DNA from: Halobacteriales archaeon QS_9_67_15
GTDB lineage: Archaea > Halobacteriota > Halobacteria > Halobacteriales > Haloarculaceae
Length of the DNA stretch: 10,728 nt
Direction: 5' to 3'
NCBI GenBank assembly: GCA_003023165.1
Contig: PXSD01000036.1
Coordinates: 1-10,728 of the forward strand
In this document: positions 1-6,719 of the stretch, in pieces
How positions within the stretch are numbered: the stretch's first letter is position 1
How the letters are laid out: every line of letters begins with the position of its first letter
Translations under genes and position numbers: made by a program
The notes under the pieces: generated by a model
What the model was told of the DNA's origin: nothing
Seen by the model: only the letters and a program-made list of their open reading frames with translations
Database searches by the model: none

Positions 1-22
1 GTTTCTGTTGGCTCTCGCTCAT
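1..22 (-). CDS. Start of a leftward gene cut by the window edge
   Basis: Reading leftward from position 22 gives ATG and six further codons (MSESQQK) before the window ends. The short polar, Ser/Glu/Gln-rich beginning is typical of haloarchaeal proteins. A TATA-like element centred near 48 lies about 26 bases upstream, the distance expected for a leaderless haloarchaeal gene, and this is the main support. The product cannot be named from seven residues. Confidence 0.4.
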
Positions 23-40
23 ACGTCTCCGTATCCTCTC

Positions 41-55
41 ACGGTTTTTAACCGT
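41..55 (-). promoter_or_regulatory. Putative TATA element inside a palindrome
   Basis: On the minus strand this reads ACGGTTAAAAACCGT: a TTAAAA core about 26 bases before the ATG at 22, flanked by a perfect 6-base inverted repeat (41-46 with 50-55, 3-base centre). The spacing fits a haloarchaeal promoter. The dyad over the TATA box could be an operator for a dimeric repressor, which is inference. Confidence 0.4.
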
Positions 56-112
56 TGCCAACTTCGGTTGCCAGCCCCGTCGCCGGCGCGGTGGGCCCGG
101 TGAGCGCCACTC

Positions 113-222
113 ATACGGATTACTGTAGATAGTTTCACAGCGGCCGACGTATTCGGGTTCATCAGACACTCGGAACCGGGATTTCATTCCAACCGGCGGT
201 AAAAAACTACAGTAATCCGTAT
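113..222. repeat. 16-base perfect inverted repeat, 110 bases end to end
   Basis: ATACGGATTACTGTAG at 113-128 recurs as its exact reverse complement at 207-222, separated by 78 bases. The right arm ends on the last base of the stop codon of the flavoprotein gene. The arms could be termini of a very small mobile element (MITE-like), paired binding sites, or the arms of a long RNA hairpin in the 3' region of that gene. No convincing target duplication is seen at the outer edges. Confidence 0.7.
200..207 (-). terminator. T-tract terminator after the flavoprotein gene
   Basis: Reading leftward, a run of six T (plus-strand A201-A206) lies 15 bases past the stop codon. Archaeal RNA polymerase terminates at T-rich tracts without needing a hairpin. 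The tract immediately follows the right arm of the 16-base inverted repeat. Confidence 0.5.
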
Positions 223-851
223 CAGCCGAAGTTTTCGACTTTCGCCGCGTCGGGTTCGCCGCCGGCCGCGCTGACCGCCGCCGTGGCGTCGTCGAGGAAC
301 TCCGCGAACCCGTAGACGAACACCTGCGTGTCGTCGGTCAGCGCGTCGGCGACCGACCGTTCGAGCGGCGACTCCGGCGCGAGCACCGCGACGGACGCGC
401 CTCGCTCGTTCAGCGCCGTCAGTCGCTCGTCGTGGATCGGTGCCGCGTCCCGGTAGACGATCGCGGCCTCGCCACCGTCGTCGAGCGCCCGTTCGGCGAT
501 ACCGACCGCCGGACCGACGCCCGGGCCGCCCGCGAGGATCAGGACGCGCTTCTCGTTCTCGTAGTAGGCGTTCCCGAACGGACCCGACACCTCGACGGTG
601 TCGCCGGCTTCGAGCGCTGCGAGCTCCGGGCCGACCTCCCCGTCGGGGTCGATACCGACGGTGATCTCGAACGTCCCCGCCACGTCCGGCGACGAGATCG
701 TGTAGAAGCGCGACTCGTCGACGCCGGCGAGCGCGACTTTGACGAACTGTCCGGGCCGGGCCGCGAACCCCTCGGGCGTCTCGAAACCGATGGCGATGGC
801 GTCTTCGCCGATGGACTCGACGGCGACGACGGTGACCTCGGTGTCTTCCAT
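222..851 (-). CDS. Ferredoxin-NADP reductase-type FAD/NAD(P) oxidoreductase
   Basis: A 209-residue soluble flavoprotein of the ferredoxin-NADP reductase superfamily. Residues 1-95 form the FAD-binding barrel, with the flavin motif RFYTISSP at 48-55 and GPFG at 90-93. Residues 100-209 form the NAD(P) domain, with GGPGVGP at 108-114. The C-terminus ends VENFG, as many family members do. No cysteine cluster is present, so it is not an iron-sulfur PyrK-type subunit; it should move electrons between a carrier such as ferredoxin and NAD(P). The ATG at 851 is chosen because it is followed at once by the first barrel strand. An in-frame ATG at 923 would add 24 polar residues with no family character. 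It is divergent from korAB, whose product is reduced ferredoxin, so a role in ferredoxin reoxidation is plausible but not shown. The physiological acceptor is unknown. Confidence 0.85.
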   Translation of the reverse strand: MEDTEVTVVAVESIGEDAIAIGFETPEGFAARPGQFVKVALAGVDESRFYTISSPDVAGTFEITVGIDPDGEVGPELAALEAGDTVEVSGPFGNAYYENEKRVLILAGGPGVGPAVGIAERALDDGGEAAIVYRDAAPIHDERLTALNERGASVAVLAPESPLERSVADALTDDTQVFVYGFAEFLDDATAAVSAAGGEPDAAKVENFG

Positions 852-1016
852 GCTCGACGTTCGCACGTCCCCGCGCAAGGTCCTTTCGTTCCGACCCGAC
901 TGGTTCGGTCCAGTCCGACTCACCGGTTCGGCTCCGCTCGACCGTTTCGGCCTGACCTGGTCGGACCGACGGACCGTCGCGCAGGGACCTGTGAAGGTGT
1001 TCGTTCGGCATCGTGG

Positions 1017-1045
1017 GACGGATCTTTCGGGCGTTCAGATCCGTC
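1017..1045. promoter_or_regulatory. 9-base inverted repeat in the flavoprotein-korA divergent region
   Basis: GACGGATCT at 1017-1025 is matched exactly by its reverse complement at 1037-1045, with 11 bases between. It lies about 100 bases upstream of korA and 165 bases from the divergent flavoprotein start, so it is placed to act as an operator for one or both. It is followed by a T-rich stretch (1046-1052). Confidence 0.4.
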
Positions 1046-1111
1046 GATTTTCGCCTGTGCGCCCACTTTTACGTCCATCTCGGGGAGAAGAGAATGGGGC
1101 CATTACAGAAG

Positions 1112-1119
1112 TCTTTTTG
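1112..1119 (+). promoter_or_regulatory. Probable TATA element for korAB
   Basis: TCTTTTTG is centred about 30 bases before the korA ATG, consistent with a leaderless or nearly leaderless transcript. A second T-rich candidate (CTTTTACG, 1065-1072) would give a leader of about 50 bases. Which is used cannot be settled by eye. Confidence 0.4.
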
Positions 1120-1145
1120 CCGGTCGGGGGGTATTCGCATGCAGT

Positions 1146-2924
1146 ATGCCCGAGGACCTGAACTGGGCCATCGGCGGTGAAGCCGGTGACGGGATCGACT
1201 CTACCGGGAAGATATTCGCTCAGGCGCTCTCGCGTGCCGGCCGTCACGTCTTCACCTCGAAGGACTTCGCGTCGCGGATCCGGGGCGGATACACCGCCTA
1301 CAAGGTCCGCACGTCGGTCGACCGCGTCGAGAGCGTCGTCGACAGGCTCGACATCCTCATCGCGCTCACCGAGCGCACCATCGACGAGAACATGGACGAA
1401 CTGCACAAGGGGAGCGTCATCATCTACGACGGCGAGCGCTCCACGATGCAGGACGTCGAAGTTCCCGAGGGGATGGTCGGCCTATCCGTCCCGCTCCAGC
1501 GCCTCGCCGAAGACGCCGGCGGCGCCATCATGGCGAACGTCGTCGCGCTCGGTGCGGCCTGCGAAGTGGCGCAGTTCCCGATCGAGAACCTGGACGAATC
1601 ACTGGACAAGCGTTTCGGCGACAAGGGCGAGGCCATCGTCGAGAACAACAAGGAGGCCGCCCGACTGGGCCAGCAGTACGTCGCCGAGGAGTACGACCAC
1701 GAGTTCGACTACGACCTCGAGACCACGGACGCCGACTACGTCCTGCTCAACGGCGACGAGGCCATCGGCATGGGCGCGCTCGCCGCGGGCTGTCGGTTCT
1801 ACTCCGGCTATCCCATCACCCCGGCGACCGACGTGATGGAGTATCTCACCGGTCGAATCGACCAGTATGGCGGGAAAGTCGTCCAGGCCGAGGACGAACT
1901 CTCCGCGATCAACATGGCACTCGGCGCGGCCCGCGCCGGCGCACGCGCGATGACGGCCACGTCGGGGCCCGGCATCGACCTGATGACCGAGACGTTCGGA
2001 CTCGTCGCGACCACGGAGACACCGCTGGTCATCTGTGACGTGATGCGCTCCGGCCCCTCGACGGGGATGCCGACGAAGCAGGAACAGGGCGACCTCAACA
2101 TGGCCCTGTACGGCGGCCACGGCGAGGTCCCGCGGTTCGTCGTCGCGCCCACGTCCGTCTCGGAGTGCTTCTGGAAGACCGTCGAGGCGTTCAACTACGC
2201 CGAGAAGTACCAGACGCCGGTATTTTTGGTCTCGGACCTCGCGCTCGCGGTCACCGAGCAGACGTTCCCGCCCGAGGCGTTCGACATGGACGAGGTCGAG
2301 ATCGAGCGCGGGAAGGTCGTCGACGAGGCGGAGATCGACGGCTGGCTCAACGACAAGGACCAGTTCCAGCCCCACTTCCCGTCCGCCGACGGCATCAGTC
2401 CCCGCGCGTTCCCGGGCACGACCGACGGCGCGCACATGACGACAGGGCTCGAACACGACGAACTCGGTCGCCGGACCGAGGAGGAAGAGGTCCGCATCGA
2501 GCAGGTCGACAAGCGCACCCAGAAGGTCCGGACCGCCAGGGAGGAGGAGGACTGGGACTACCGCGAGTTCGGCGACCCCGGGGCCGACACGCTCGTCATC
2601 TCGTGGGGCTCCAACGAGGGAGCCATGCGAGAGGCACTCGGATTCCTCGAGGACCGCGGTCACGACGTGCGTTTCATCTCGGTGCCGTACATCTTCCCGC
2701 GCCCGGACCTCTCCGATGAGATCGCCGCGGCCGACGATGTCATCGTCGTCGAGTGTAACGCCACCGGGCAGTTCGCCGACGTCATCGAACACGACGTGTT
2801 GAAGCGCGTCCAGCGCGTCAACAAGTACGACGGCGTCCGCTTCAAGGCCGACGAGCTCGCATCGGAGATCGAGAACACACTTACCGGAGTCGACTCCGGC
2901 TCACAGGAGGTCACGGCAGAATGA
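1146..2924 (+). CDS. korA: 2-oxoacid:ferredoxin oxidoreductase subunit alpha (probably 2-oxoglutarate)
   Basis: A 592-residue alpha subunit with the gamma and alpha domains fused, the form used by the two-subunit haloarchaeal enzymes. The gamma domain spans about residues 5-185 (GEAGDGI at 11-17). The alpha domain begins near 200, with YPITP at 222-226 for substrate and CoA-side contacts and TSGPG at 272-276. With KorB it oxidatively decarboxylates a 2-oxoacid with CoA to acyl-CoA and CO2, reducing ferredoxin, in the cytoplasm. Length and the 287-residue partner fit the 2-oxoglutarate enzyme of the haloarchaeal TCA cycle better than the longer pyruvate enzyme (PorA/PorB), but the substrate is inferred. 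The ATG at 1146 starts MPEDLNW, directly before the first Rossmann strand. The frame stays open far upstream, but that stretch is an arginine-rich shadow of the divergent gene. The stop overlaps the korB start by four bases (ATGA). Confidence 0.92.
   Translation: MPEDLNWAIGGEAGDGIDSTGKIFAQALSRAGRHVFTSKDFASRIRGGYTAYKVRTSVDRVESVVDRLDILIALTERTIDENMDELHKGSVIIYDGERSTMQDVEVPEGMVGLSVPLQRLAEDAGGAIMANVVALGAACEVAQFPIENLDESLDKRFGDKGEAIVENNKEAARLGQQYVAEEYDHEFDYDLETTDADYVLLNGDEAIGMGALAAGCRFYSGYPITPATDVMEYLTGRIDQYGGKVVQAEDELSAINMALGAARAGARAMTATSGPGIDLMTETFGLVATTETPLVICDVMRSGPSTGMPTKQEQGDLNMALYGGHGEVPRFVVAPTSVSECFWKTVEAFNYAEKYQTPVFLVSDLALAVTEQTFPPEAFDMDEVEIERGKVVDEAEIDGWLNDKDQFQPHFPSADGISPRAFPGTTDGAHMTTGLEHDELGRRTEEEEVRIEQVDKRTQKVRTAREEEDWDYREFGDPGADTLVISWGSNEGAMREALGFLEDRGHDVRFISVPYIFPRPDLSDEIAAADDVIVVECNATGQFADVIEHDVLKRVQRVNKYDGVRFKADELASEIENTLTGVDSGSQEVTAE
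2884..2899. repeat. 16-base perfect palindrome at the end of korA
   Basis: CCGGAGTCGACTCCGG reads the same on both strands. It lies within the last codons of korA, six bases before the korB ribosome binding site. As RNA it could form a short hairpin next to the Shine-Dalgarno sequence; as DNA it could bind a dimeric protein. It may also simply reflect the codons for GVDSG. Confidence 0.55.
2906..2913 (+). promoter_or_regulatory. Shine-Dalgarno site of korB
   Basis: GGAGGTCA lies inside the 3' end of korA, seven bases before the korB ATG, and matches the archaeal anti-Shine-Dalgarno sequence at seven of eight positions. Together with the ATGA overlap it supports translation of korB from the korA message. 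It contrasts with the leaderless genes in the rest of the window. Confidence 0.75.
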
Positions 2925-3784
2925 GTTCCGACGTTCGATTCACAGACTTCAAATCCGACAAGCAACCGACGTGGTGTCCCGGCTGCGGTGACTTCGGGAC
3001 GATGAACGGCATGATGAAAGCGCTCGCGGAGACGGGCAACGACCCCGACAACACGTTCGTGGTCGCCGGCATCGGGTGTTCCGGCAAGATCGGCACATAC
3101 ATGCACAGCTACGCGCTCCACGGCGTCCACGGCCGCGCCCTGCCCGTCGGCATCGGCGTCAAGCTCGCCAACCCGAACCTCGAAGTGATGGTCGCGGGCG
3201 GCGACGGCGACGGCTACTCCATCGGCGCCGGCCACTTCGTCCACGCCGTCCGCCGCAACGTCGACATGTCCTACGTCGTCATGGACAACCGCATCTACGG
3301 CCTCACCAAGGGCCAGGCGTCGCCGACCTCGCGCCAGGACTTCGAGACGAGCACGACCCCCGAGGGCCCCCAGATGCCACCGGTCAACCCGCTCGCGCTC
3401 GCGCTCGCTTCGGGCGCGACGTTCATCGCCCAGTCGTTCTCCTCGGACTCCCAGCGGCACGCCCAGATCATCCAGGAGGCCATCGAGCACAACGGCTTCG
3501 GCTTCGTGAACACCTACTCGCCCTGTGTCACGTTCAACGACGTCGACACCTACGACTACTTCCGCGACTCCATCGTCGACCTCGAAGAGGAGGGCCACGA
3601 CCGGACCGACCGCGAGGCCGCCAAGGAGAAGATCCTCGAAGGCGACAGAGAGTACATGGGCGTCATCTACCGGGACGAGAACTCCGTCCCGTGGGAGGAG
3701 CGCGAGGGCCTCGACCGGAACATGGCCGACATCCCCGACGGCGCGCCCGACGACGCGATGGACCTGGTTCGAGAGTTCTACTAA
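2921..3784 (+). CDS. korB: 2-oxoacid:ferredoxin oxidoreductase subunit beta (probably 2-oxoglutarate)
   Basis: A 287-residue beta subunit that binds thiamine diphosphate and one [4Fe-4S] cluster. Cluster ligands are visible as C19 and C22 (CPGCGDFG), C53 (GIGCSGK) and C202 (YSPCVTFN), the classical spacing. The thiamine diphosphate/Mg motif is GDGDGYS at 94-100, followed by N123 in VVMDNRIYGLTKGQ. It is the catalytic half of the enzyme whose other subunit is encoded immediately upstream; electrons pass from the 2-oxoacid through thiamine diphosphate and the cluster to ferredoxin. The start is fixed by a strong Shine-Dalgarno site and the four-base overlap with korA. All key residues are intact. 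Assignment to 2-oxoglutarate rather than pyruvate rests on length and overall resemblance to haloarchaeal KorB, so the family is certain and the substrate is likely. Confidence 0.93.
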   Translation: MSSDVRFTDFKSDKQPTWCPGCGDFGTMNGMMKALAETGNDPDNTFVVAGIGCSGKIGTYMHSYALHGVHGRALPVGIGVKLANPNLEVMVAGGDGDGYSIGAGHFVHAVRRNVDMSYVVMDNRIYGLTKGQASPTSRQDFETSTTPEGPQMPPVNPLALALASGATFIAQSFSSDSQRHAQIIQEAIEHNGFGFVNTYSPCVTFNDVDTYDYFRDSIVDLEEEGHDRTDREAAKEKILEGDREYMGVIYRDENSVPWEEREGLDRNMADIPDGAPDDAMDLVREFY

Positions 3785-3788
3785 ACCA

Positions 3789-3795
3789 TCTTTTT
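3789..3795 (+). terminator. T-tract terminator of korAB
   Basis: TCTTTTT begins four bases after the korB stop codon, a typical archaeal intrinsic terminator. A GC-rich hairpin (3802-3837) follows rather than precedes it, so the T tract itself is the likely termination signal. Confidence 0.55.
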
Positions 3796-3801
3796 CGCGG
3801 A

Positions 3802-3929
3802 GGGGTGTCCTCGGGCCTCCGGCCCTGCGGGCACCCCACCGCCAAAAACATGGGTGAAAAAGGCCGGACCGCTCGCTCCCTGTGGTCGCTCGCGTCCGGA
3901 GAACCGCCTCGCTTCGCTCGGCGGATGCT
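3802..3929 (+). repeat. Dispersed repeat element, copy A, with leading hairpin
   Basis: This non-coding stretch has three parts. First is a strong hairpin (3802-3810 with 3829-3837, nine pairs including one wobble, and 3813-3817 with 3821-3825, closing on a 3-base loop). Second is a conserved block, GCCAAAAACATGGGTGAAAA (3841-3860). Third is a GC-rich part of CGCTCGC-type motifs ending in GCGGATGCT (3921-3929). The block recurs inverted at 10701-10720 with 18 of 20 bases identical, and both copies share TCGCTTCG and GCGGATGCT. It lies in the 354-base gap between korB and the next gene, where no credible gene is seen. It resembles a REP-like intergenic repeat. Confidence 0.6.
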
Positions 3930-4108
3930 TCCGGTCGAGCAGAACACACGGTTGAGACGCTTTTAGTCGACATATTCGCCGAGGAAGGCGAGGCTGTCTA
4001 TCCGAGCGAGAGTAGAACGAGGACTCGGACTTTTCCACCAATGTCGTTGCCGTGAGTGGTCTCGCAGTGAGTTACGCAGACGAGGATATTAGAGCGACAA
4101 AAAGATGG

Positions 4109-4116
4109 TTTAATTA
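4109..4116 (+). promoter_or_regulatory. TATA element of the geranylgeranyl reductase-family gene
   Basis: TTTAATTA is centred about 27 bases upstream of the ATG at 4139, the canonical distance for a leaderless haloarchaeal transcript. Its position inside the alternative upstream GTG extension (from 4052) argues that the extension is not coding. Confidence 0.65.
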
Positions 4117-4138
4117 CGCAGACGCCGGACCAAATGGT

Positions 4139-5368
4139 ATGGGTGACCGCTTTGACGTGGTGATCGCGGGTGCCGGACCCGCCGGGGCGCAGTGTGCGCG
4201 CGATCTCGCAGCGAGGGAGTACGACGTACTCGTCTTGGAGACCGAGCCGGAGGCCGACTTCCCGCGTCAGAGCAACAAATCGACTGCCGGGACCTTCCCA
4301 TCCATGATGGCGTCGTTCAACGTCCCGGACCACGTAGTGATGAACTACACCGAGGACGTGGTGCTGGAGTCGCCGAACGACCACTTCGTTCGCGACCAGC
4401 CCGGCGCGGTCCTCGAGTTCGCCAAGTTCAAGCAGTGGCTCGTCGCCGAGGGCCGCGCGAACGGCGCGGCGTACCGCTTCGACTCCCGCGTCTCGAAGCC
4501 GATCACCGAGGACGGCGACGTGGTTGGCGTGCGATACGACGGCGACGAGGAAGTCTACGCGGACATCGTGGTCGACGCGACGGGGCCGGCCGCGCCGCTC
4601 GCGAAGGAACTCGGCGTGACGGACCTCGACCGCAAGCGCCAGGCCATCGGGGTCGAGTACGAGTTCGAGGGCGTCGAACCCGACCACCCCGACTACGCCG
4701 ACTGTCATGACGCGATGATGCTCAGGCTCGACCACGACCTGGCACCGGGCGGCTACTCGTGGCTGTTCCATACGGGCGAGGACACGGCGAAGGTCGGGCT
4801 CTGTTACATCCAGAACGACAGCCACCGCGAGTACGCCAAGGAGGGCATGGGCATCGACGACTACCTCGAGTACTGGCTGGAGACGGACCCGCGTTTCGAG
4901 AACGCGACGCGGCTGGAAGGCGAGCAACACCGCGGCTCGGCGCACATCCAGAAACCGGGGTCGCTGAGCACCGACTCGTTCATGGCGATCGGCGATACCG
5001 TGCCGACCATCGACCCGCTGTGGGGCGAGGGCATCCACAAGGGGATGCGTTCGGCTCGCGCTGCGGCGGCGACGGCCGACAGGGCGCTGACCGGGACGCG
5101 GGACACGTCCGCCGAGCAAATGGAGGTCTTTAACACGCTCTGGCACTCCGAGGTCGCGCCGAAGATGAACACGCGACTGCTGATGACGGAACTGCTCTAT
5201 CTCGCGCCCAACGAGCGCTACGACCGGCTGATGGCCGACCTCCGGGAGGCAGACGGTGACACGCTCGCGAAAGTCAACAACGGCAATCGGCTCGCGATGC
5301 GGAAGCTGATCCACCTGAATGATGTCTCGATGCTCGCTCGTCTCGTACGCGAGCGACTGGGCAGCTAA
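4139..5368 (+). CDS. Geranylgeranyl reductase-family FAD-dependent oxidoreductase
   Basis: A 409-residue flavoprotein of the geranylgeranyl reductase family, which uses FAD to saturate isoprenoid double bonds in archaeal lipids, quinone side chains or related substrates. The N-terminal Rossmann FAD motif is GAGPAG at 11-16 with the ribose-binding E34. A DATGP motif is at 146-150. The second flavin motif is GDTVPTIDPLWGEGIHKGM at 285-303, the family's signature region that closes over the flavin. The long helical C-terminus (about 325-409) is also typical. No membrane segment is apparent. The start at 4139 is set by the TATA box 27 bases upstream and because Rossmann strand 1 begins at once; a GTG at 4052 would add 29 residues across the promoter. 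It is shorter than I would expect for the main digeranylgeranylglycerophospholipid reductase, so it may be a paralogue acting on a quinone or carotenoid. The substrate is not determined here. Confidence 0.8.
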   Translation: MGDRFDVVIAGAGPAGAQCARDLAAREYDVLVLETEPEADFPRQSNKSTAGTFPSMMASFNVPDHVVMNYTEDVVLESPNDHFVRDQPGAVLEFAKFKQWLVAEGRANGAAYRFDSRVSKPITEDGDVVGVRYDGDEEVYADIVVDATGPAAPLAKELGVTDLDRKRQAIGVEYEFEGVEPDHPDYADCHDAMMLRLDHDLAPGGYSWLFHTGEDTAKVGLCYIQNDSHREYAKEGMGIDDYLEYWLETDPRFENATRLEGEQHRGSAHIQKPGSLSTDSFMAIGDTVPTIDPLWGEGIHKGMRSARAAAATADRALTGTRDTSAEQMEVFNTLWHSEVAPKMNTRLLMTELLYLAPNERYDRLMADLREADGDTLAKVNNGNRLAMRKLIHLNDVSMLARLVRERLGS

Positions 5369-5415
5369 CGCGGGTCTGCCTGACCGCTGAGCGTCGGATC
5401 GGGTAGCCGACAGGA

Positions 5416-5421
5416 TTTTAT
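5416..5421 (+). promoter_or_regulatory. TATA element of the beta-propeller gene
   Basis: TTTTAT is centred 26-27 bases before the ATG at 5445, and no ribosome binding site precedes the ATG, so a leaderless transcript is expected. It lies in the 76-base gap after the upstream flavoprotein gene, showing that the two are separately transcribed. Confidence 0.65.
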
Positions 5422-5444
5422 CGCCACGCGTTGGCCACGTTGCT

Positions 5445-6719
5445 ATGGAACGCGAGCCGAGTCGACGACGATTCATTACGGGGTGCTGTGTCGCCGGCGC
5501 GGGCGCGCTGGCGGCCGAGGGGTTCGCCAGCGGGGCGACCGCCGGGGCGACGAGCCAGGACGACGCACCGCCGACGCGCTGGGAGCAGACGTACGACCGG
5601 GGGACGAGTCTCGACGTGAACGGGGTCGCGCCGACGAGCGACGGGCACGTGGCCGTCGGGACGGCCGAGCCCGGCGACGACGAAACCGAGAGCGAGATCT
5701 GGGCGGCCGAGGTCGACGTCGCCGGGCAGGTCGTCTGGGAGCAGCGGTTCTCCGAGCGCGCTGCCACTGAGGGGTTCGCCATCGAGTCGGTGGACGACGG
5801 ATTCATCGTCGCCGGGCACACACACGAAGCGGGCTCGAGCGCCCAGAGCGGGGTCGCGCTCAGGATCGACGCCGAGGGGACCGAGCAGTGGCGGCGCGTC
5901 TTCGACGTCCGAGACGACACGACCGACACTCTGCGCTCGGTCGACGTCGACGCGGCGGGGCAGTTCGTCTTCGCGGGGTGGACGAGCCGGTTCGAGGACG
6001 CCTGGGTCGCGAAACTAGACGACACGGGCGGTATCACGTGGATGAACCGGTACGGTCCGGGCTCGGAGAACCGCTATCACGGTATCACCGTCGACTCGGA
6101 CGGCGGATACGTAGTCGTCGGTGAAACCGTCGACACGACTGGTGACACTGCGGGGTGGGCGAACAAGCTCGATACGGACGGCGTCCAGCAGTTCTCCCAG
6201 CAGTTCAAGAAGGAGTCGGACAGTGCGACGAACACGTTCGACGATTTCAACGTCTTCTACGACGTGGACGAGTCCCGGGAGGGCTTCGTCGCCGTCGGCG
6301 CGAACGCTTTCGACCCGCAGACGAACGAACAGAACGGCTGGGCGCTGGAGTTCAACGTTAATGGCGGGCGACTGTGGGACAAACGCTACACGGAGGAGAG
6401 TTATACCGAACTGCGCGACGTGCGGTACACGAACCTGCAGTACTTCGTCGTCGGTGAGACGGCGACCGACGGAGACGGTACCGACGCGCGTGGCTACGCC
6501 GCGAACCTCGGGATCGACGGGGACGTGAACTGGTCCGGCACCTGGGGGTCGGGATCGAGTCAGTTCTCCGCTTTCCGCCTCACGGACGCCGACGGCCTGG
6601 TGACGGTCGGGCGCATGGCGACCACGGCGGGCGGAACCCCGAGCGGCTGGGCCCTACAGATCGCCGACGTTCACGCCCATGCCGACCGACGAGGCGACTG
6701 GGACCGACACGGCCGGTAG
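5445..6719 (+). CDS. Tat-exported seven-repeat beta-propeller protein, N-terminal part (frameshifted)
   Basis: The open frame encodes 424 residues. Residues 6-12 (SRRRFIT) followed by an Ala/Gly-rich hydrophobic stretch form a twin-arginine signal, so the protein is exported folded; cysteines 14-15 lie in the hydrophobic core and are not an obvious lipobox. From residue 46 to 407 there are seven repeats of about 50 residues of the form W-x(3)-Y/F ... DGGYVVVGET ... GWAxKLDxDGxxxW, implying a seven-bladed beta-propeller on the cell surface. The last 15 residues in this frame (after V409) are unlike the rest, being rich in His, Arg and Trp. Removing one base near 6669-6672 instead continues into a Thr/Pro stalk and membrane anchor (see 6679-7284), giving a 612-residue protein. 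The ligand is unknown; the propeller may bind protein or carbohydrate. It could be a sequencing error, a pseudogene or a programmed shift. Confidence 0.75.
   Translation: MEREPSRRRFITGCCVAGAGALAAEGFASGATAGATSQDDAPPTRWEQTYDRGTSLDVNGVAPTSDGHVAVGTAEPGDDETESEIWAAEVDVAGQVVWEQRFSERAATEGFAIESVDDGFIVAGHTHEAGSSAQSGVALRIDAEGTEQWRRVFDVRDDTTDTLRSVDVDAAGQFVFAGWTSRFEDAWVAKLDDTGGITWMNRYGPGSENRYHGITVDSDGGYVVVGETVDTTGDTAGWANKLDTDGVQQFSQQFKKESDSATNTFDDFNVFYDVDESREGFVAVGANAFDPQTNEQNGWALEFNVNGGRLWDKRYTEESYTELRDVRYTNLQYFVVGETATDGDGTDARGYAANLGIDGDVNWSGTWGSGSSQFSAFRLTDADGLVTVGRMATTAGGTPSGWALQIADVHAHADRRGDWDRHGR
6669..6672 (+). other. Apparent +1 frameshift site
   Basis: The zero frame reads GAC-GTT-CAC-GCC (D V H A). 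Dropping one T gives GAC-GTC-ACG-CCC-ATG (D V T P M), joining the last propeller strand directly to the stalk PTDEATGTDTAG. The two frames overlap by 41 bases (6679-6719). There is no long homopolymer that would explain polymerase slippage. Confidence 0.7.

Noticed and set aside
852..923. 24-residue extension of the flavoprotein from ATG 923
   Set aside because: The extra residues are polar, resemble no family N-terminus, and are not needed for the first barrel strand.
432..1145. 238-residue N-terminal extension of korA
   Set aside because: It lies opposite the flavoprotein gene and the intergenic region, and is Arg/Asp-rich. The family N-terminus begins exactly at the ATG at 1146.
1599..2792. 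397-codon open frame on the minus strand
   Set aside because: It is antisense to korA, whose motifs are intact and well conserved.
3076..3966. 296-codon plus-strand open frame overlapping korB
   Set aside because: It is an Arg/Pro-rich shadow of korB that continues into the repeat element. Its tail is only the repeat read in frame.
2660..3973. 437-codon open frame on the minus strand
   Set aside because: It is antisense to korA and korB, with a low-complexity Val/Arg/Asp composition and no promoter or domain.
4052..4138. 29-residue extension of the geranylgeranyl reductase-family protein from GTG 4052
   Set aside because: It would contain the TATA element TTTAATTA, and the Rossmann strand follows directly after ATG 4139.
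3998..6037. 679-codon open frame on the minus strand
   Set aside because: It is antisense to the geranylgeranyl reductase-family and propeller genes; GC-rich codon use keeps opposite frames open. The translation is Arg/Val/His-rich with no domain pattern and unlike acidic haloarchaeal proteins.
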